DNA from: Bacteroidota bacterium
GTDB taxonomy: Bacteria > Bacteroidota > Bacteroidia > Flavobacteriales > JADGDT01
Direction of reading: 5' to 3'
Length of the DNA: 34,934 nt
NCBI GenBank assembly: GCA_039714315.1
Contig: JBDLJM010000016.1
Location: forward strand, 1-34,934
Under the pieces are notes generated by a model that ran no database searches, was not told where the DNA came from, and saw nothing but the letters and a program-made list of their open reading frames with translations. Below, one piece after another: positions 1 to 9,100 of the stretch; the first letter of the stretch is position 1; every line of letters begins with the position of its first letter. The position numbers and the translations under genes are program-made.

Positions 1-2
1 AA

Positions 3-10
3 TACATTTG
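3..10 (+). promoter_or_regulatory. Candidate -7 promoter box for the susC-susD unit
   Basis: The bases TACATTTG match the Bacteroidota -7 consensus TAnnTTTG. The matching -33 element would lie outside the window, so it cannot be checked. If used, transcription would start near base 14 and leave a leader of about 147 nt before the SusC start codon. That leader holds an AT-only hairpin (arms 56-63 and 67-74) but nothing I recognise as a riboswitch. Confidence 0.4.
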
Positions 11-160
11 TCGAAATCAAACAGATGTATATCTATTCTCGTAGACCCTCCGTCGATATTTTTTTTAAAAATATTTATGATGTTGCACATTCGTATCGTA
101 TTCATCACACTATATAAAAAAATAGGAGTACATAAAATCTAACAAAACAAAAGACTATTT

Positions 161-3100
161 ATGAAAAGAACATTACAACTGATTGCATTTTTGATGTTTT
201 CCATGACAGCAGTTTCATGGGCTCAGAATGTAACAGGTACAGTAAGCGATGCTTCTGATGGAACAACTTTGCCGGGGGTAAATGTTGTTGCAAAGGGAAC
301 CTCTGTAGGTGTAACTACAGATTTCGACGGGAATTATGAAATTGAAATGCCGGAAGGTGCTACAATTTTGGAATTCTCATTTATGGGTTATGTAACACAG
401 GCTGTTGATATTTCGGGTAAGACGAATGTTGATGTTGCATTACAGGTAGATGCTAAATCTCTTGATGAGGTTGTTGTGACTGCTTTGGGGATTGAGAAAA
501 AGGCAAAAGGACTTACGTATTCTACTCAACAGGTAAATGGCGACGAGCTAACAAGGACTAAAGATGCAAACATGATGAATACCTTGGCAGGAAAAACTGC
601 AGGGGTTCAGATTACAAGATCATCTTCCGGTGTTGGCGGTTCAACAAAAGTTACTATTAGAGGTAACAAGTCTGCGACCGGAACAAACCAACCTTTATAT
701 GTTATAGATGGTATACCGATGATAAACAATTCTGCTGATCAGCCTTCTACTACTTTTGGAGGATCAAACGATGCAGGAGGAAGGGATGCAGGTGATGGTA
801 TCTCGAACCTTAATCCTGATGATATTAAAAGCATGAGTGTTTTGAAAGGGCCTGCAGCTGCGGCACTTTATGGATCACAGGCAGCAAATGGAGTTATCGT
901 TATCACTACAAAAAAAGGAGTAAGCGGTAGAACTGATGTAAACTTTTCATCAAACCTTACTTTTGATAATGTAATAACTGTACCTGAATTTCAAAACTCA
1001 TACGAAGGTGCTTTAGGAGGAAGCAGTTGGGGAGCAAAAACAAATAATTCCGGTTATAATCCGGAAGATTTTTTCCAAACTGGTGTTACTGCCATAAACT
1101 CTTTGTCAGTTTCGAAAGGTGGAGAAAAAACACAAACTTACTTCTCTTATGCTAATACAAGTAACAAGGGAGTAGTTGAAAATAGCGGATTAAACAAGCA
1201 TAATTTTAACATTAGAGCAACAACTAAGTTGTCAGATAAGTTAACAATCGATGGAAATATTAATGCTCTTTCCCAGAAAATGGAAAACCGTCCTGTAGCA
1301 GGAGGAATGTACTTTAACCCTCTAACAGGTCTGTATAAATTTGCAAGAGGGAATGATATTTCTGATTACAGAAATAATTATGCTGTTTATAGTACAGATA
1401 GAAATATGCCTGTTCAGAACTGGCATTCAGGCTTAGGAGATATGGATCAAAATCCATGGTGGTTAACAAATAAATATTTTTCTACAGATAAGAGAACACG
1501 TTTTATAACAAACCTTACTCTGAAGTATGAATTTAACGAGTTTTTAAATATTCAGGCACGTGGAAATATGGATTTTATTTCCGACAGATATGAAAATGGT
1601 GCCTGGGCAACTACAGCTCCAGCATTAGCGGGTGAAAATGGAAGATATATACATTTTACCGATCGTCAAACATTACTATATTCTGATGTTTTATTAAACT
1701 TTAACAAGACATGGGGCGACGTTGGAGTTGTTGCTTCTGTTGGAACAAGTATCAATGATTATCAGCAGGACGCATTGCGTCAGGATTCACATCCAACTGG
1801 TTTGAACATGGCAAATGTGTTTAACATGGCGAATATAACTAACCCTTATGTTGAGGAGACAAAACTTCATACTCAGGAACAATCAGTTTTTGCAACAGCT
1901 CAGGTATCTTATAAAGATTATTTGTTCTTTGATGTTACTGCACGTAACGACTGGTCTTCATCTTTGGCATATACAAACAGTATGGAAAGTGGTTTCTTTT
2001 ACCCATCTGTTGGTTTAACGGCCGTTGTGAGTGATATGATCAAAATGCCGGAATCTGTTTCAATGGTAAAACTTAGAGGAGCATTAAGTTCAGTAGGTAA
2101 TGATATTCCACCATACGTAAGTAGAAAACAACGAGATATTATCAACGGGAATTTAAATAACGTTCTATACCAGCCATTCGAAGATCTTAAACCTGAAATT
2201 ACAAATTCACTGGAATTTGGAGGGGAATTTGGCATGTTTGACAACAGAATTAGTTTAGATCTTACATGGTATAAAACAAATACTATTAATCAGTTCTTCC
2301 AATTACCGGCGCCTGCAGGATCGGGTTATTCATTCTATTTTGTAAATGCCGGAAATATAGAGAACAAGGGGATAGAAGTTATACTTGGAATCACACCGGT
2401 AGCTTCTGAAGATTTTTATTGGAATACTACTTTCAACTATTCTTCAAACAAAAACACAGTACTTGAACTTCATGAAGACCTTCCGGCATTTTCTTTTGGA
2501 AACCCGGGAAGTAACTCATATTGGATGCAGATGGAAGAGGGAGGATCGTATGGCGATATTTACGGTATTAAGTTTCAAAGAGACGATGCCGGAAAAATTA
2601 TGTTCGACAATGAAACCGGTTTACCTTTAAAAGGAACTGATTTCGAATATATCGGGAATCCAAATCCTAAATTTAATATTGGATGGAGTAATTCATTTAA
2701 CTTCAGAAACTTTAATCTCAACTTCTTAATTGATGCAAGAATAGGAGGAGATGTAATCTCAATAACACAGGCTGAAATAGACTTATATGGAACCTCAAAG
2801 GCTTCAGCCGATGCCAGAGATAAAGGTTATGTAATGTTGGAAGGAACAAAAGTAACGGATGTTCAGGGATTCTATGAAACAGTTGGTGGCCGTGCCGGTG
2901 TAACTGAGTATTATTCTTATTCGGGAACAAATATCAGACTTAGAGAATTGTCTTTTGGATATACGCTTCCTAAAGAAGTTAGCAAAAAAACAGGGTTTAT
3001 GAAGGGAGCAAGTTTTTCAATTGTTGCCAGAAACTTATTCTTCCTATACAATGAAGCACCATTCGATCCTGATGCAAGTTACTCAACAGGTAATGGTTTA

Positions 3101-3169
3101 CAAGGTGTTGATGTTTATGGGATGCCGAGTACAAGAAGCATAGGAGCTAATCTTAAAGTTAACTTCTAA
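161..3169 (+). CDS. SusC/RagA-family TonB-linked outer membrane transporter
   Basis: This 1002-residue protein is the pore of a SusCD glycan or peptide importer in the outer membrane, driven by TonB. It starts with a signal peptide (about residues 1-21, ending SWAQ). A carboxypeptidase-regulatory-like domain follows (about 24-98), then a TonB-box-like LDEVVVTALG at 101-110. The plug domain carries the SusC signature LYVIDGIP at 179-186, and a long beta-barrel ends in a terminal phenylalanine (KVNF), as outer-membrane barrels usually do. The length is normal for the family. The SusD partner follows after about 40 bases, and a GH20 hexosaminidase comes next, so a GlcNAc-containing glycan is the likely substrate. 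That substrate is inferred from context, not from the protein. No sensor or anti-sigma gene is visible on this side of the unit. Confidence 0.95.
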   Translation: MKRTLQLIAFLMFSMTAVSWAQNVTGTVSDASDGTTLPGVNVVAKGTSVGVTTDFDGNYEIEMPEGATILEFSFMGYVTQAVDISGKTNVDVALQVDAKSLDEVVVTALGIEKKAKGLTYSTQQVNGDELTRTKDANMMNTLAGKTAGVQITRSSSGVGGSTKVTIRGNKSATGTNQPLYVIDGIPMINNSADQPSTTFGGSNDAGGRDAGDGISNLNPDDIKSMSVLKGPAAAALYGSQAANGVIVITTKKGVSGRTDVNFSSNLTFDNVITVPEFQNSYEGALGGSSWGAKTNNSGYNPEDFFQTGVTAINSLSVSKGGEKTQTYFSYANTSNKGVVENSGLNKHNFNIRATTKLSDKLTIDGNINALSQKMENRPVAGGMYFNPLTGLYKFARGNDISDYRNNYAVYSTDRNMPVQNWHSGLGDMDQNPWWLTNKYFSTDKRTRFITNLTLKYEFNEFLNIQARGNMDFISDRYENGAWATTAPALAGENGRYIHFTDRQTLLYSDVLLNFNKTWGDVGVVASVGTSINDYQQDALRQDSHPTGLNMANVFNMANITNPYVEETKLHTQEQSVFATAQVSYKDYLFFDVTARNDWSSSLAYTNSMESGFFYPSVGLTAVVSDMIKMPESVSMVKLRGALSSVGNDIPPYVSRKQRDIINGNLNNVLYQPFEDLKPEITNSLEFGGEFGMFDNRISLDLTWYKTNTINQFFQLPAPAGSGYSFYFVNAGNIENKGIEVILGITPVASEDFYWNTTFNYSSNKNTVLELHEDLPAFSFGNPGSNSYWMQMEEGGSYGDIYGIKFQRDDAGKIMFDNETGLPLKGTDFEYIGNPNPKFNIGWSNSFNFRNFNLNFLIDARIGGDVISITQAEIDLYGTSKASADARDKGYVMLEGTKVTDVQGFYETVGGRAGVTEYYSYSGTNIRLRELSFGYTLPKEVSKKTGFMKGASFSIVARNLFFLYNEAPFDPDASYSTGNGLQGVDVYGMPSTRSIGANLKVNF

Positions 3170-3211
3170 TTAGAAAAGTTTGATTAGCTAATCAATATAA
3201 AATTGAAACTA

Positions 3212-4804
3212 ATGAAGAAAATATTAAAAAATAAATTGAGTATTCTTATTGTTGGCACAGCTACTTTAATGTCGTCGTGTACAAAGAATTTCGAAGAATA
3301 CAATACAGATTATTCCGGAGTAACCGAAGAGCAGGCTCAATTCGATTACAATCATATTGGGGGATACTTTCCTCAAATGCAACAAATGATTTACAGTAAT
3401 TATAACTGGGGCTGGGGTACCAACTGGCCTTTTCAAATAATGCAAAATTTAAATGCCGATATTTTTTCGGGATACATGATGACGCCAACTCCTTTTGCCG
3501 GGAATATTAATAATACAAACTATGCATTAGTCGATGGGTGGAATGCATCAGCCTGGGATTATACATATTGGTTTATGATGCCCGCATTAAAGTCTGTTGA
3601 AGATCTTACAGACAATGATAAGTATTTGCATTTTAATGCCGTGGCAAAAGTGCTAAAAGTTCTTGCTCTTTCAAGGGTTTCTGCTCAGTATGGTCCGGTT
3701 ATTTATACTCATTATGGGGAAAGTGCTACCGGTGGTGAGTACGATTCAGAACCTGAATTATATAATGCCTTCTTTTCCGATTTAGATATGGCTGATGAAA
3801 CGCTTAAAAGTTTTGTTGCCGCAAATCCTGATGCTAAACCATTTGCCAGATTTGATAATTTTTTTGGAGGAGATTATGATTTGTGGGCAAAATTTGCCAA
3901 CTCATTACGATTACGTTTAGCAATGCGAATTTCTAAAGTCAGCCCGGCTCTTGCACAGGAACAAGCCGAGAAAGCGATTGCTAATGGAGTATTTACCGAA
4001 GGAGAGATTGCTCAGGTTATTGCTCCCGGTTATACTCATCCTTTAGCCGCAATTAGCGGGTCGTGGGGAGATATTGCAATGAGTGCTGAAATGGAATCAA
4101 TTCTTACCGGATATAACGATCCTAGAATTTCCAAATTCTTTGCAAATGTTACTGATGAAACAATTACTAATGAATATAAAGGAATTCGTCAGGGTATTGA
4201 AATTGATGCTAAAGGAACTTATGGAGGACATTCTTTGGTGAACTTCTCACCTACCGAGCCGGTAGTACTTATGACATCGGCCGAGGTATTCTTTTTAAGA
4301 GCAGAAGGAGCTTTGAATGGTTGGAATATGGAAGGAACAGCATCCTCTTTATATGAATCAGGTGTTAATGAGTCATTTTCTCAATGGGGATTGGATGCAT
4401 CAGATTATCTGGAAAGCGATCTAATGCCTGCAGAATATGTTGATGTGAAGAATTCAACAAATAGTGTTGCATCTGATTCTGAATATATGAATAAAGTTTC
4501 TCCGAAATGGGATGATGCGACTGATGATGATATTAAACTTCAGAAAATAATCACTCAAAAATGGATAGCAATGTTCCCCGAAGGAAATGAAGCATGGACT
4601 GAGTACCGAAGAACAGGTTATCCGGTTTTGTTCCCATTAGTCATTAATAATAGTCAGGGTGTGATTGATTCTGATAATGGAATTAAGAGATTGAATTTTT
4701 CTGTAACAGAGAAAACTAATAATCCTGATGGTTATAACGAAGCAGTTAATAAACTAGGAGGTCCCGACAATGGAGCAACAGCTCTATGGTGGGATGTTGA
4801 CTAA
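3212..4804 (+). CDS. SusD/RagB-family substrate-binding outer membrane lipoprotein
   Basis: This 530-residue surface lipoprotein is the lid and ligand-binding partner of the upstream SusC protein. The first ATG is at 3212. An in-frame TTG at 3203 would add three residues and is less likely. A basic start, a hydrophobic stretch and the lipobox LMSSC place the acylated cysteine at residue 23, and KNFEEYN follows it as in many SusD proteins. The rest looks alpha-helical and rich in aromatic residues, as in the SusD-like group 2 family. It ends with WWDVD close to the stop codon. The gene sits directly behind susC and is followed by a clear terminator, so the pair is probably one transcript. The ligand cannot be read from the sequence. 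Confidence 0.9.
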   Translation: MKKILKNKLSILIVGTATLMSSCTKNFEEYNTDYSGVTEEQAQFDYNHIGGYFPQMQQMIYSNYNWGWGTNWPFQIMQNLNADIFSGYMMTPTPFAGNINNTNYALVDGWNASAWDYTYWFMMPALKSVEDLTDNDKYLHFNAVAKVLKVLALSRVSAQYGPVIYTHYGESATGGEYDSEPELYNAFFSDLDMADETLKSFVAANPDAKPFARFDNFFGGDYDLWAKFANSLRLRLAMRISKVSPALAQEQAEKAIANGVFTEGEIAQVIAPGYTHPLAAISGSWGDIAMSAEMESILTGYNDPRISKFFANVTDETITNEYKGIRQGIEIDAKGTYGGHSLVNFSPTEPVVLMTSAEVFFLRAEGALNGWNMEGTASSLYESGVNESFSQWGLDASDYLESDLMPAEYVDVKNSTNSVASDSEYMNKVSPKWDDATDDDIKLQKIITQKWIAMFPEGNEAWTEYRRTGYPVLFPLVINNSQGVIDSDNGIKRLNFSVTEKTNNPDGYNEAVNKLGGPDNGATALWWDVD

Positions 4805-4856
4805 AACCTTAGTAATTAAATAGTCTTTAATAATACAGTTAGTTATTATTAATAGG

Positions 4857-4884
4857 AAAAGGGCGTTTATCCAGCGCCCTTTTT
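4857..4884 (+). terminator. Rho-independent terminator after the SusD gene
   Basis: A nine-base stem (4857-4865 pairing with 4875-4883, core GGGCG/CGCCC) encloses a nine-base loop and ends in a T run. It lies about 50 bases past the SusD stop codon and separates the SusCD transcript from the hexosaminidase gene. Confidence 0.85.
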
Positions 4885-4946
4885 AATAAAGTGTTGACTC
4901 TATTTACCCGACCGGAGCATTTCACGTTAAATATTTATATACCATT

Positions 4947-6989
4947 ATGAGAAAACTAGTAATCGGCATATTGCTTTTTGCTGTTGCATTTGGCTATGCT
5001 CAAAATAAAGGGCGTAGTAGTGATCTGATGCCCTTACCTGCGGCAATTAGTTATGGAGATGGAGCTTATGTATTGAAAAAAGATTTTTCCATAAGTATCG
5101 AAGGATATAAATCAGACAGGCTGATAAAATATTCGAACAGAATCCTCAGACGCATTGACAATAAAACTGGTATTTTCTTTGATCAGGGAATTCTTAATAA
5201 AGAAAATGTTTCAGGAAATGGGGATGCAGTTGTAAAAGTAAAAAGAAAAGGAAAACTAGAAGTTGGAGAAGATGAATCTTACTCTCTTTCAATTACCGAA
5301 AAAGGAGTTGTAATAGATGCAGAAACAGATTTTGGGGCTCAATATGCCTTAGAAACATTATATCAGCTTGTAGATAGCAGGGAAGGGAAATATGTATTAC
5401 CTCTTATATCGATAAATGATTCTCCCCGTTTTGCATGGAGAGGTATTATGTTTGATGTAGCCCGCCATTTTATGCCCATTGGCGATTTGAAGCGTAATAT
5501 AGATTTGATGGCATCTGTGAAAATGAATGTTTTTCACTGGCACCTTTCCGATGATCAGGGTTTTAGGGTAGAACTTGATTCACATCCTATACATAAAAAA
5601 GGTTCGGATGGTAATTACTATACTAAAGCTCAAATCAGAGATATAGTAAAGTACGCCGGAGACAGAGGTATAAGAGTTATCCCCGAAATAGATGTTCCGG
5701 GGCACGGAACAGCAATATTAACTGTATTGCCACAAATTGCAAGTAAGGATACAAGCTATACTCTTGAAAGGAATGCGGGGATTTTTAAACCGGTATTGGA
5801 TCCGACAAATCCTCTTACCTACGAGGTATTGGACGATGTAATACGAGAAATGACGGAGTTGTTTCCCGATAAGTATTTTCACATTGGCGGAGATGAAACG
5901 GAAGGTGAAGATTGGTTGTCAAATCCAAAAATAACCTCCTTTATGAAGGAGAAAAATATAGATAATCCTCATGGGTTACAGGCCTATTTTAATGTTAAAC
6001 TTTATGATATTTTAAAGAAATACGGTAAGGAAATGATGGGATGGGAGGAAATACAATCAGAATATATCCCAAAAAGCGCACTTATACACTCATGGCGGGG
6101 AGTTAATGAAGGTATGAAGGCCGGAGAATCATTAGAGAAAGCTGTTAAAGGCGGTTATCGCGCAATTCTGTCAAATGGCTTTTATATTGATTTGATGCTG
6201 CCTGCAAAATCACATTATAACACGAAGTTTGTAGCTGATGATTCTGATCTGACCGATGAGCAGAAAAATATGATTCTCGGGGGAGAGGCCACTATGTGGA
6301 GCGAATTAATTACCCCCCTTACCCTTGATTCAAGAGTTTGGCCCAGAGCAGCTGCAATAGCCGAAAAATTTTGGTCGCCTAAGGAAAAAACAAAGGATAC
6401 TGATGATATGTACCGCCGATTGGACATAGCATCAAACAGACTAGAGATGATAGGTTCTCAGCATATAAGAAATCAGGATGTTATAATTAGAAATATTTCA
6501 AACAATACAAATACAGAAGCAATAAAAGTACTTGTTGATGTTTGTGAACCACTGAAAATATATACAAGAAACCCCGGAGGAACAATGTATAAGTCATATT
6601 CTCCCTTTACAAAATTTGCTGATGCCTGTGTGGCCGACGCAAAAGGAGCCAGAGAATTTGATGAAGCTGTGAAGAGTTTTATTTCAGAAAAGAATGAAGA
6701 AAATATCAGGAAGCTAAAGGATATTTTTGCGATTTGGGAATCGAATCATTCTAAGGTTGAAAAGAGTTTATCAGCTTCTCCAATACTTAATGAAATAGAA
6801 CAAAAATCCAGGAATCTGAGTAAACTCGGAAGAATTGGATTTAGACTAATCGAGGAAGATAAAATTCCGGTAAAAGATATTGATAATGCTCTGAAGCTGA
6901 TAGATGAAATGAGCAGAGAAGAGGGAGGACGTACTGAGTTAGTTGTTACTAAGAGTATGAATCTTTTTATAAAATCATTTCTTCGATAA
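4947..6989 (+). CDS. Secreted beta-N-acetylhexosaminidase, glycoside hydrolase family 20
   Basis: The 680-residue enzyme should cleave terminal beta-linked GlcNAc or GalNAc by substrate-assisted catalysis. Residues 1-19 look like a signal peptide (ending FGYAQ) with no lipobox, so the product is probably periplasmic or exported. A GH20b-type N-terminal domain covers about 25-155, and the catalytic barrel about 160-500. Visible family motifs are HWHLSDDQGFR near 197-207, IPEIDVPGHG at 245-254, the catalytic pair D316-E317 in HIGGDETEG, MGWEE near 364 and GGEATMWSE near 445. About 160 further residues at the C terminus are charged and partly helical, and I do not assign them a domain. No type IX secretion C-terminal signal is evident. 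The gene lies 142 bases after the SusD gene, beyond a terminator, so it may have its own promoter. Confidence 0.93.
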   Translation: MRKLVIGILLFAVAFGYAQNKGRSSDLMPLPAAISYGDGAYVLKKDFSISIEGYKSDRLIKYSNRILRRIDNKTGIFFDQGILNKENVSGNGDAVVKVKRKGKLEVGEDESYSLSITEKGVVIDAETDFGAQYALETLYQLVDSREGKYVLPLISINDSPRFAWRGIMFDVARHFMPIGDLKRNIDLMASVKMNVFHWHLSDDQGFRVELDSHPIHKKGSDGNYYTKAQIRDIVKYAGDRGIRVIPEIDVPGHGTAILTVLPQIASKDTSYTLERNAGIFKPVLDPTNPLTYEVLDDVIREMTELFPDKYFHIGGDETEGEDWLSNPKITSFMKEKNIDNPHGLQAYFNVKLYDILKKYGKEMMGWEEIQSEYIPKSALIHSWRGVNEGMKAGESLEKAVKGGYRAILSNGFYIDLMLPAKSHYNTKFVADDSDLTDEQKNMILGGEATMWSELITPLTLDSRVWPRAAAIAEKFWSPKEKTKDTDDMYRRLDIASNRLEMIGSQHIRNQDVIIRNISNNTNTEAIKVLVDVCEPLKIYTRNPGGTMYKSYSPFTKFADACVADAKGAREFDEAVKSFISEKNEENIRKLKDIFAIWESNHSKVEKSLSASPILNEIEQKSRNLSKLGRIGFRLIEEDKIPVKDIDNALKLIDEMSREEGGRTELVVTKSMNLFIKSFLR

Positions 6990-7016
6990 AATTATCTGTT
7001 TTGGTGATTGGAAAAT

Positions 7017-7066
7017 AAACTTCCCCTCTAGTCAAAGCCATTAGTGTTTGATTAGAGGGGAAGTTT
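7017..7066. terminator. Bidirectional terminator between hexosaminidase gene and dusB
   Basis: A 20-base-pair stem (7017-7036 with 7047-7066, containing one G-T pair) surrounds a 10-base loop. The core TTCCCCTCTA pairs with TAGAGGGGAA. It sits between two convergent genes and can stop transcription from both sides. Confidence 0.85.
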
Positions 7067-7093
7067 TATCATAAAGTATTTATTCATTTTTAT

Positions 7094-8080
7094 CTAGCTA
7101 AAAAAATCAAAATATTTATCCAGAACAGTATCCAGCTCTTTATATATCATTTCAGGATCATCCTCTGTAACCATCCTCATCCGATGCTCTTTAATATTTG
7201 GAAGTCCCTTAAAGTAATTTGTGTAATGCCTTCTCATTTCCCTTACTCCAAGTAATTCTCCTTTCCATTCTATCTCCCACTGCAAATGATTTCTGGCAGC
7301 ATCTACTCTCTCTTTCATAGTTGGCTGGGCATGGTGCTCCCCCGTTTCTATATAGTGCTTTACCTCTCTAAAAATCCATGGATTACCGATGGCTGCCCTT
7401 CCGATCATTACACCGTCTAGGTTGTGATCTTCGAAAAGCATTTTTGCCTTCTCAGGAGTATCAATATCACCGTTTATAATAATAGGTATTTCTATATTCT
7501 TATTTTGTTTAAGCTTAATAATAGGTTCCCAGTTAGCTTCTCCCTTATACATTTGGGTTCTTGTACGTCCGTGATAAGCCAGAGCTTTTACTCCGATCTC
7601 CTGCATCCTTTCTGCTACCTCTAAAGTGACATCATGGCCATGTTCCCATCCCAGACGGGTTTTAATAGTTACCGGTAAATCTGTGGCATCAACAACAGCT
7701 TTGGTCACTTCAACCATTTTGTTGATATCCTTCAGTATTGCTGATCCTGCACCTTTAGCCACAACTTTTTTAACAGGACAGCCCCAATTTATATCAATAA
7801 CATCAGGTTTTGCCTGCTCAACTATTTTGGTTGTTTGTGCCATAACGTCAGGGTTGGCTCCAAAAATCTGAATAGCTACCGGACGCTCGTATTCAAATAT
7901 ATCAAGCTTTACCTTACTCTTTTCAGCATCACGTATCAATCCTTCAGACGATATAAACTCAGTGTAAAGCATATCAACCCCAAACTGTTTGCAAAGTCTT
8001 CTAAATGGAGGATCAGTAACATCTTCCATCGGGGCTAAAAAAAGGGGGTATTTACCCAGGTCTATATTTTCAATTTTCAT
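7094..8080 (-). CDS. dusB: tRNA-dihydrouridine synthase DusB
   Basis: This FMN-dependent enzyme reduces specific uridines in the tRNA D-loop. It has a TIM-barrel fold with LFLAPMEDVTDPPFR near the N terminus, INWGCPVKKV holding the catalytic cysteine (residue 101 from this start) and the phosphate-binding DGVMIGRAAIGNPWIF. The start is placed at 8080 (328 residues, beginning MKIENIDLG). An upstream in-frame ATG at 8101 lies inside a good TAnnTTTG promoter box at 8099-8106, so it would be upstream of the transcript start. The family also usually begins with a short K-I-x-x-I stretch like this one. The gene faces the hexosaminidase gene and shares its terminator. Confidence 0.92.
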   Translation of the reverse strand: MKIENIDLGKYPLFLAPMEDVTDPPFRRLCKQFGVDMLYTEFISSEGLIRDAEKSKVKLDIFEYERPVAIQIFGANPDVMAQTTKIVEQAKPDVIDINWGCPVKKVVAKGAGSAILKDINKMVEVTKAVVDATDLPVTIKTRLGWEHGHDVTLEVAERMQEIGVKALAYHGRTRTQMYKGEANWEPIIKLKQNKNIEIPIIINGDIDTPEKAKMLFEDHNLDGVMIGRAAIGNPWIFREVKHYIETGEHHAQPTMKERVDAARNHLQWEIEWKGELLGVREMRRHYTNYFKGLPNIKEHRMRMVTEDDPEMIYKELDTVLDKYFDFFS

Positions 8081-8098
8081 TATTGCGCTATTTTCAGG

Positions 8099-8106
8099 CA
8101 AATTTA
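8099..8106 (-). promoter_or_regulatory. Candidate -7 promoter box for dusB
   Basis: On the minus strand the bases read TAAATTTG, a full match to TAnnTTTG. Transcription would start near 8095, giving a leader of about 15 nt before the ATG at 8080. No TTG sits at the expected -33 spacing, so the support is partial. Confidence 0.45.
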
Positions 8107-8168
8107 CAAAAAGAAGCTAAGTACATCGAGTAATTATGTATCAAGTCTGTTTTCCGGGGAGGGCAACC

Positions 8169-8231
8169 AGTAAAAAGTAAAAAGTAAAAAGTAAAAAGTA
8201 AAAAGTAAAAAGTAAAAAGTAAAAAGTAAAA
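8169..8231. repeat. Heptamer tandem repeat, nine perfect copies of AGTAAAA
   Basis: Sixty-three bases consist of nine uninterrupted copies of the seven-base unit AGTAAAA. The array lies in the gap between dusB and the upstream beta-barrel gene. It is not coding in any supported frame and lies about 60 bases upstream of the dusB promoter box. Perfect heptamer arrays are prone to slippage, so copy number may vary between strains. Confidence 0.97.
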
Positions 8232-8308
8232 CGGAGTGCCAGCGAGCTAAAGTTGTAAGTGATGTGTGATTAATTTAGCTTAGGTGAAAAAAGAAATAGG
8301 CTAAAATA

Positions 8309-8340
8309 AAAATGAGCTTCCGGTTACAGAAGCTCATTTT
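8309..8340 (-). terminator. Terminator of the outer-membrane beta-barrel gene
   Basis: A perfect 12-base stem (8309-8320 with 8329-8340, core TGAGCTTC/GAAGCTCA) has an eight-base loop. Read on the minus strand it is followed by TTTTTATTTTAG, a T-rich tail. It lies 26 bases past the stop codon of the gene at 8366. Confidence 0.8.
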
Positions 8341-8365
8341 AGCGTAAAAAAAACTAGATCCCACT

Positions 8366-8821
8366 CTAGAATATATTAAAGTTAACTCCAATGGACGCAA
8401 AATTTGATCCGCTGACGGTTCTGTCCAAAGCGAGTTGTATGTCGTATTTTTCATTAATGTGATAGAGTGCAGCTAATTCAAGCCCCACACTTCCTGCAGC
8501 CGAAGGCAGGAAAAATCTGTATGCGAATCCTCCACCTAAATCAAAGTTACCAACATTAAAAAGAATAACCGATGCAATACTAAGGTGGTGTATGTCAGAA
8601 TTTGTTATTACACCATCTATTGCAGTGAATTCGTGGTTGTACTCATATGAGTAACTTGCAGATGTTTTAATCATGAAACCTCCTTCATCGAAATACTCTG
8701 TCAAACCAAATTCAGCTTTAGGTCCAACATTCGAATAAGCTAATCCTCCATATAGTTTTGACTGACCATATGACACAGATGTGATGGCGATAAACGCAAT
8801 TAGTATCAGAATTTTTTTCAT
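8366..8821 (-). CDS. Small outer-membrane beta-barrel protein, function unknown
   Basis: This 151-residue protein begins with a clear signal peptide (about residues 1-20, MKKIL... ending VSYGQ). The mature part alternates hydrophobic and polar residues with many glycine and aromatic positions (GGLAYSNVG, GGFAYRFF), and it ends with GVNFNIF, a terminal phenylalanine. This fits a small porin-family or OmpW-like eight-stranded barrel. I cannot assign a ligand or function. The gene is probably transcribed alone, with its own promoter box at 8895-8902 and a terminator at 8309-8340. Confidence 0.8.
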   Translation of the reverse strand: MKKILILIAFIAITSVSYGQSKLYGGLAYSNVGPKAEFGLTEYFDEGGFMIKTSASYSYEYNHEFTAIDGVITNSDIHHLSIASVILFNVGNFDLGGGFAYRFFLPSAAGSVGLELAALYHINEKYDIQLALDRTVSGSNFASIGVNFNIF

Positions 8822-8894
8822 ATCAAGGATTGTTATTTAAGATTAAACAACATTAAATTAATGGTTAAGGTTAACGGCTAATTAGTGATCATAC

Positions 8895-8902
8895 CAAAAT
8901 TA
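8895..8902 (-). promoter_or_regulatory. Candidate -7 promoter box for the beta-barrel gene
   Basis: The minus strand reads TAATTTTG, matching TAnnTTTG. The predicted transcript start near 8891 gives a leader of about 70 nt. No clear -33 TTG is visible. Confidence 0.4.
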
Positions 8903-9100
8903 ATAATGTTATTATACCGGCGATAATTATAAAAGTTAAAGTCTTGTAAGAATATTCTTTTACGCTTTCCGTAGTCTTAACTTACGTACTTGTTAGTCTT
9001 TAATTATTGAAGTAAAATATATAGAATCTTAGGTTTAGAATAGGGTGTTTACTTTTAATATGCCTTATTTTACAGGGGGTATAAGATGTTTTTGTCCGAA

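Noticed and set aside
8161-8235. Heptamer array as a CRISPR-like array
   Set aside because: The units are seven bases with no spacers and no cas genes nearby. It is a simple tandem repeat.
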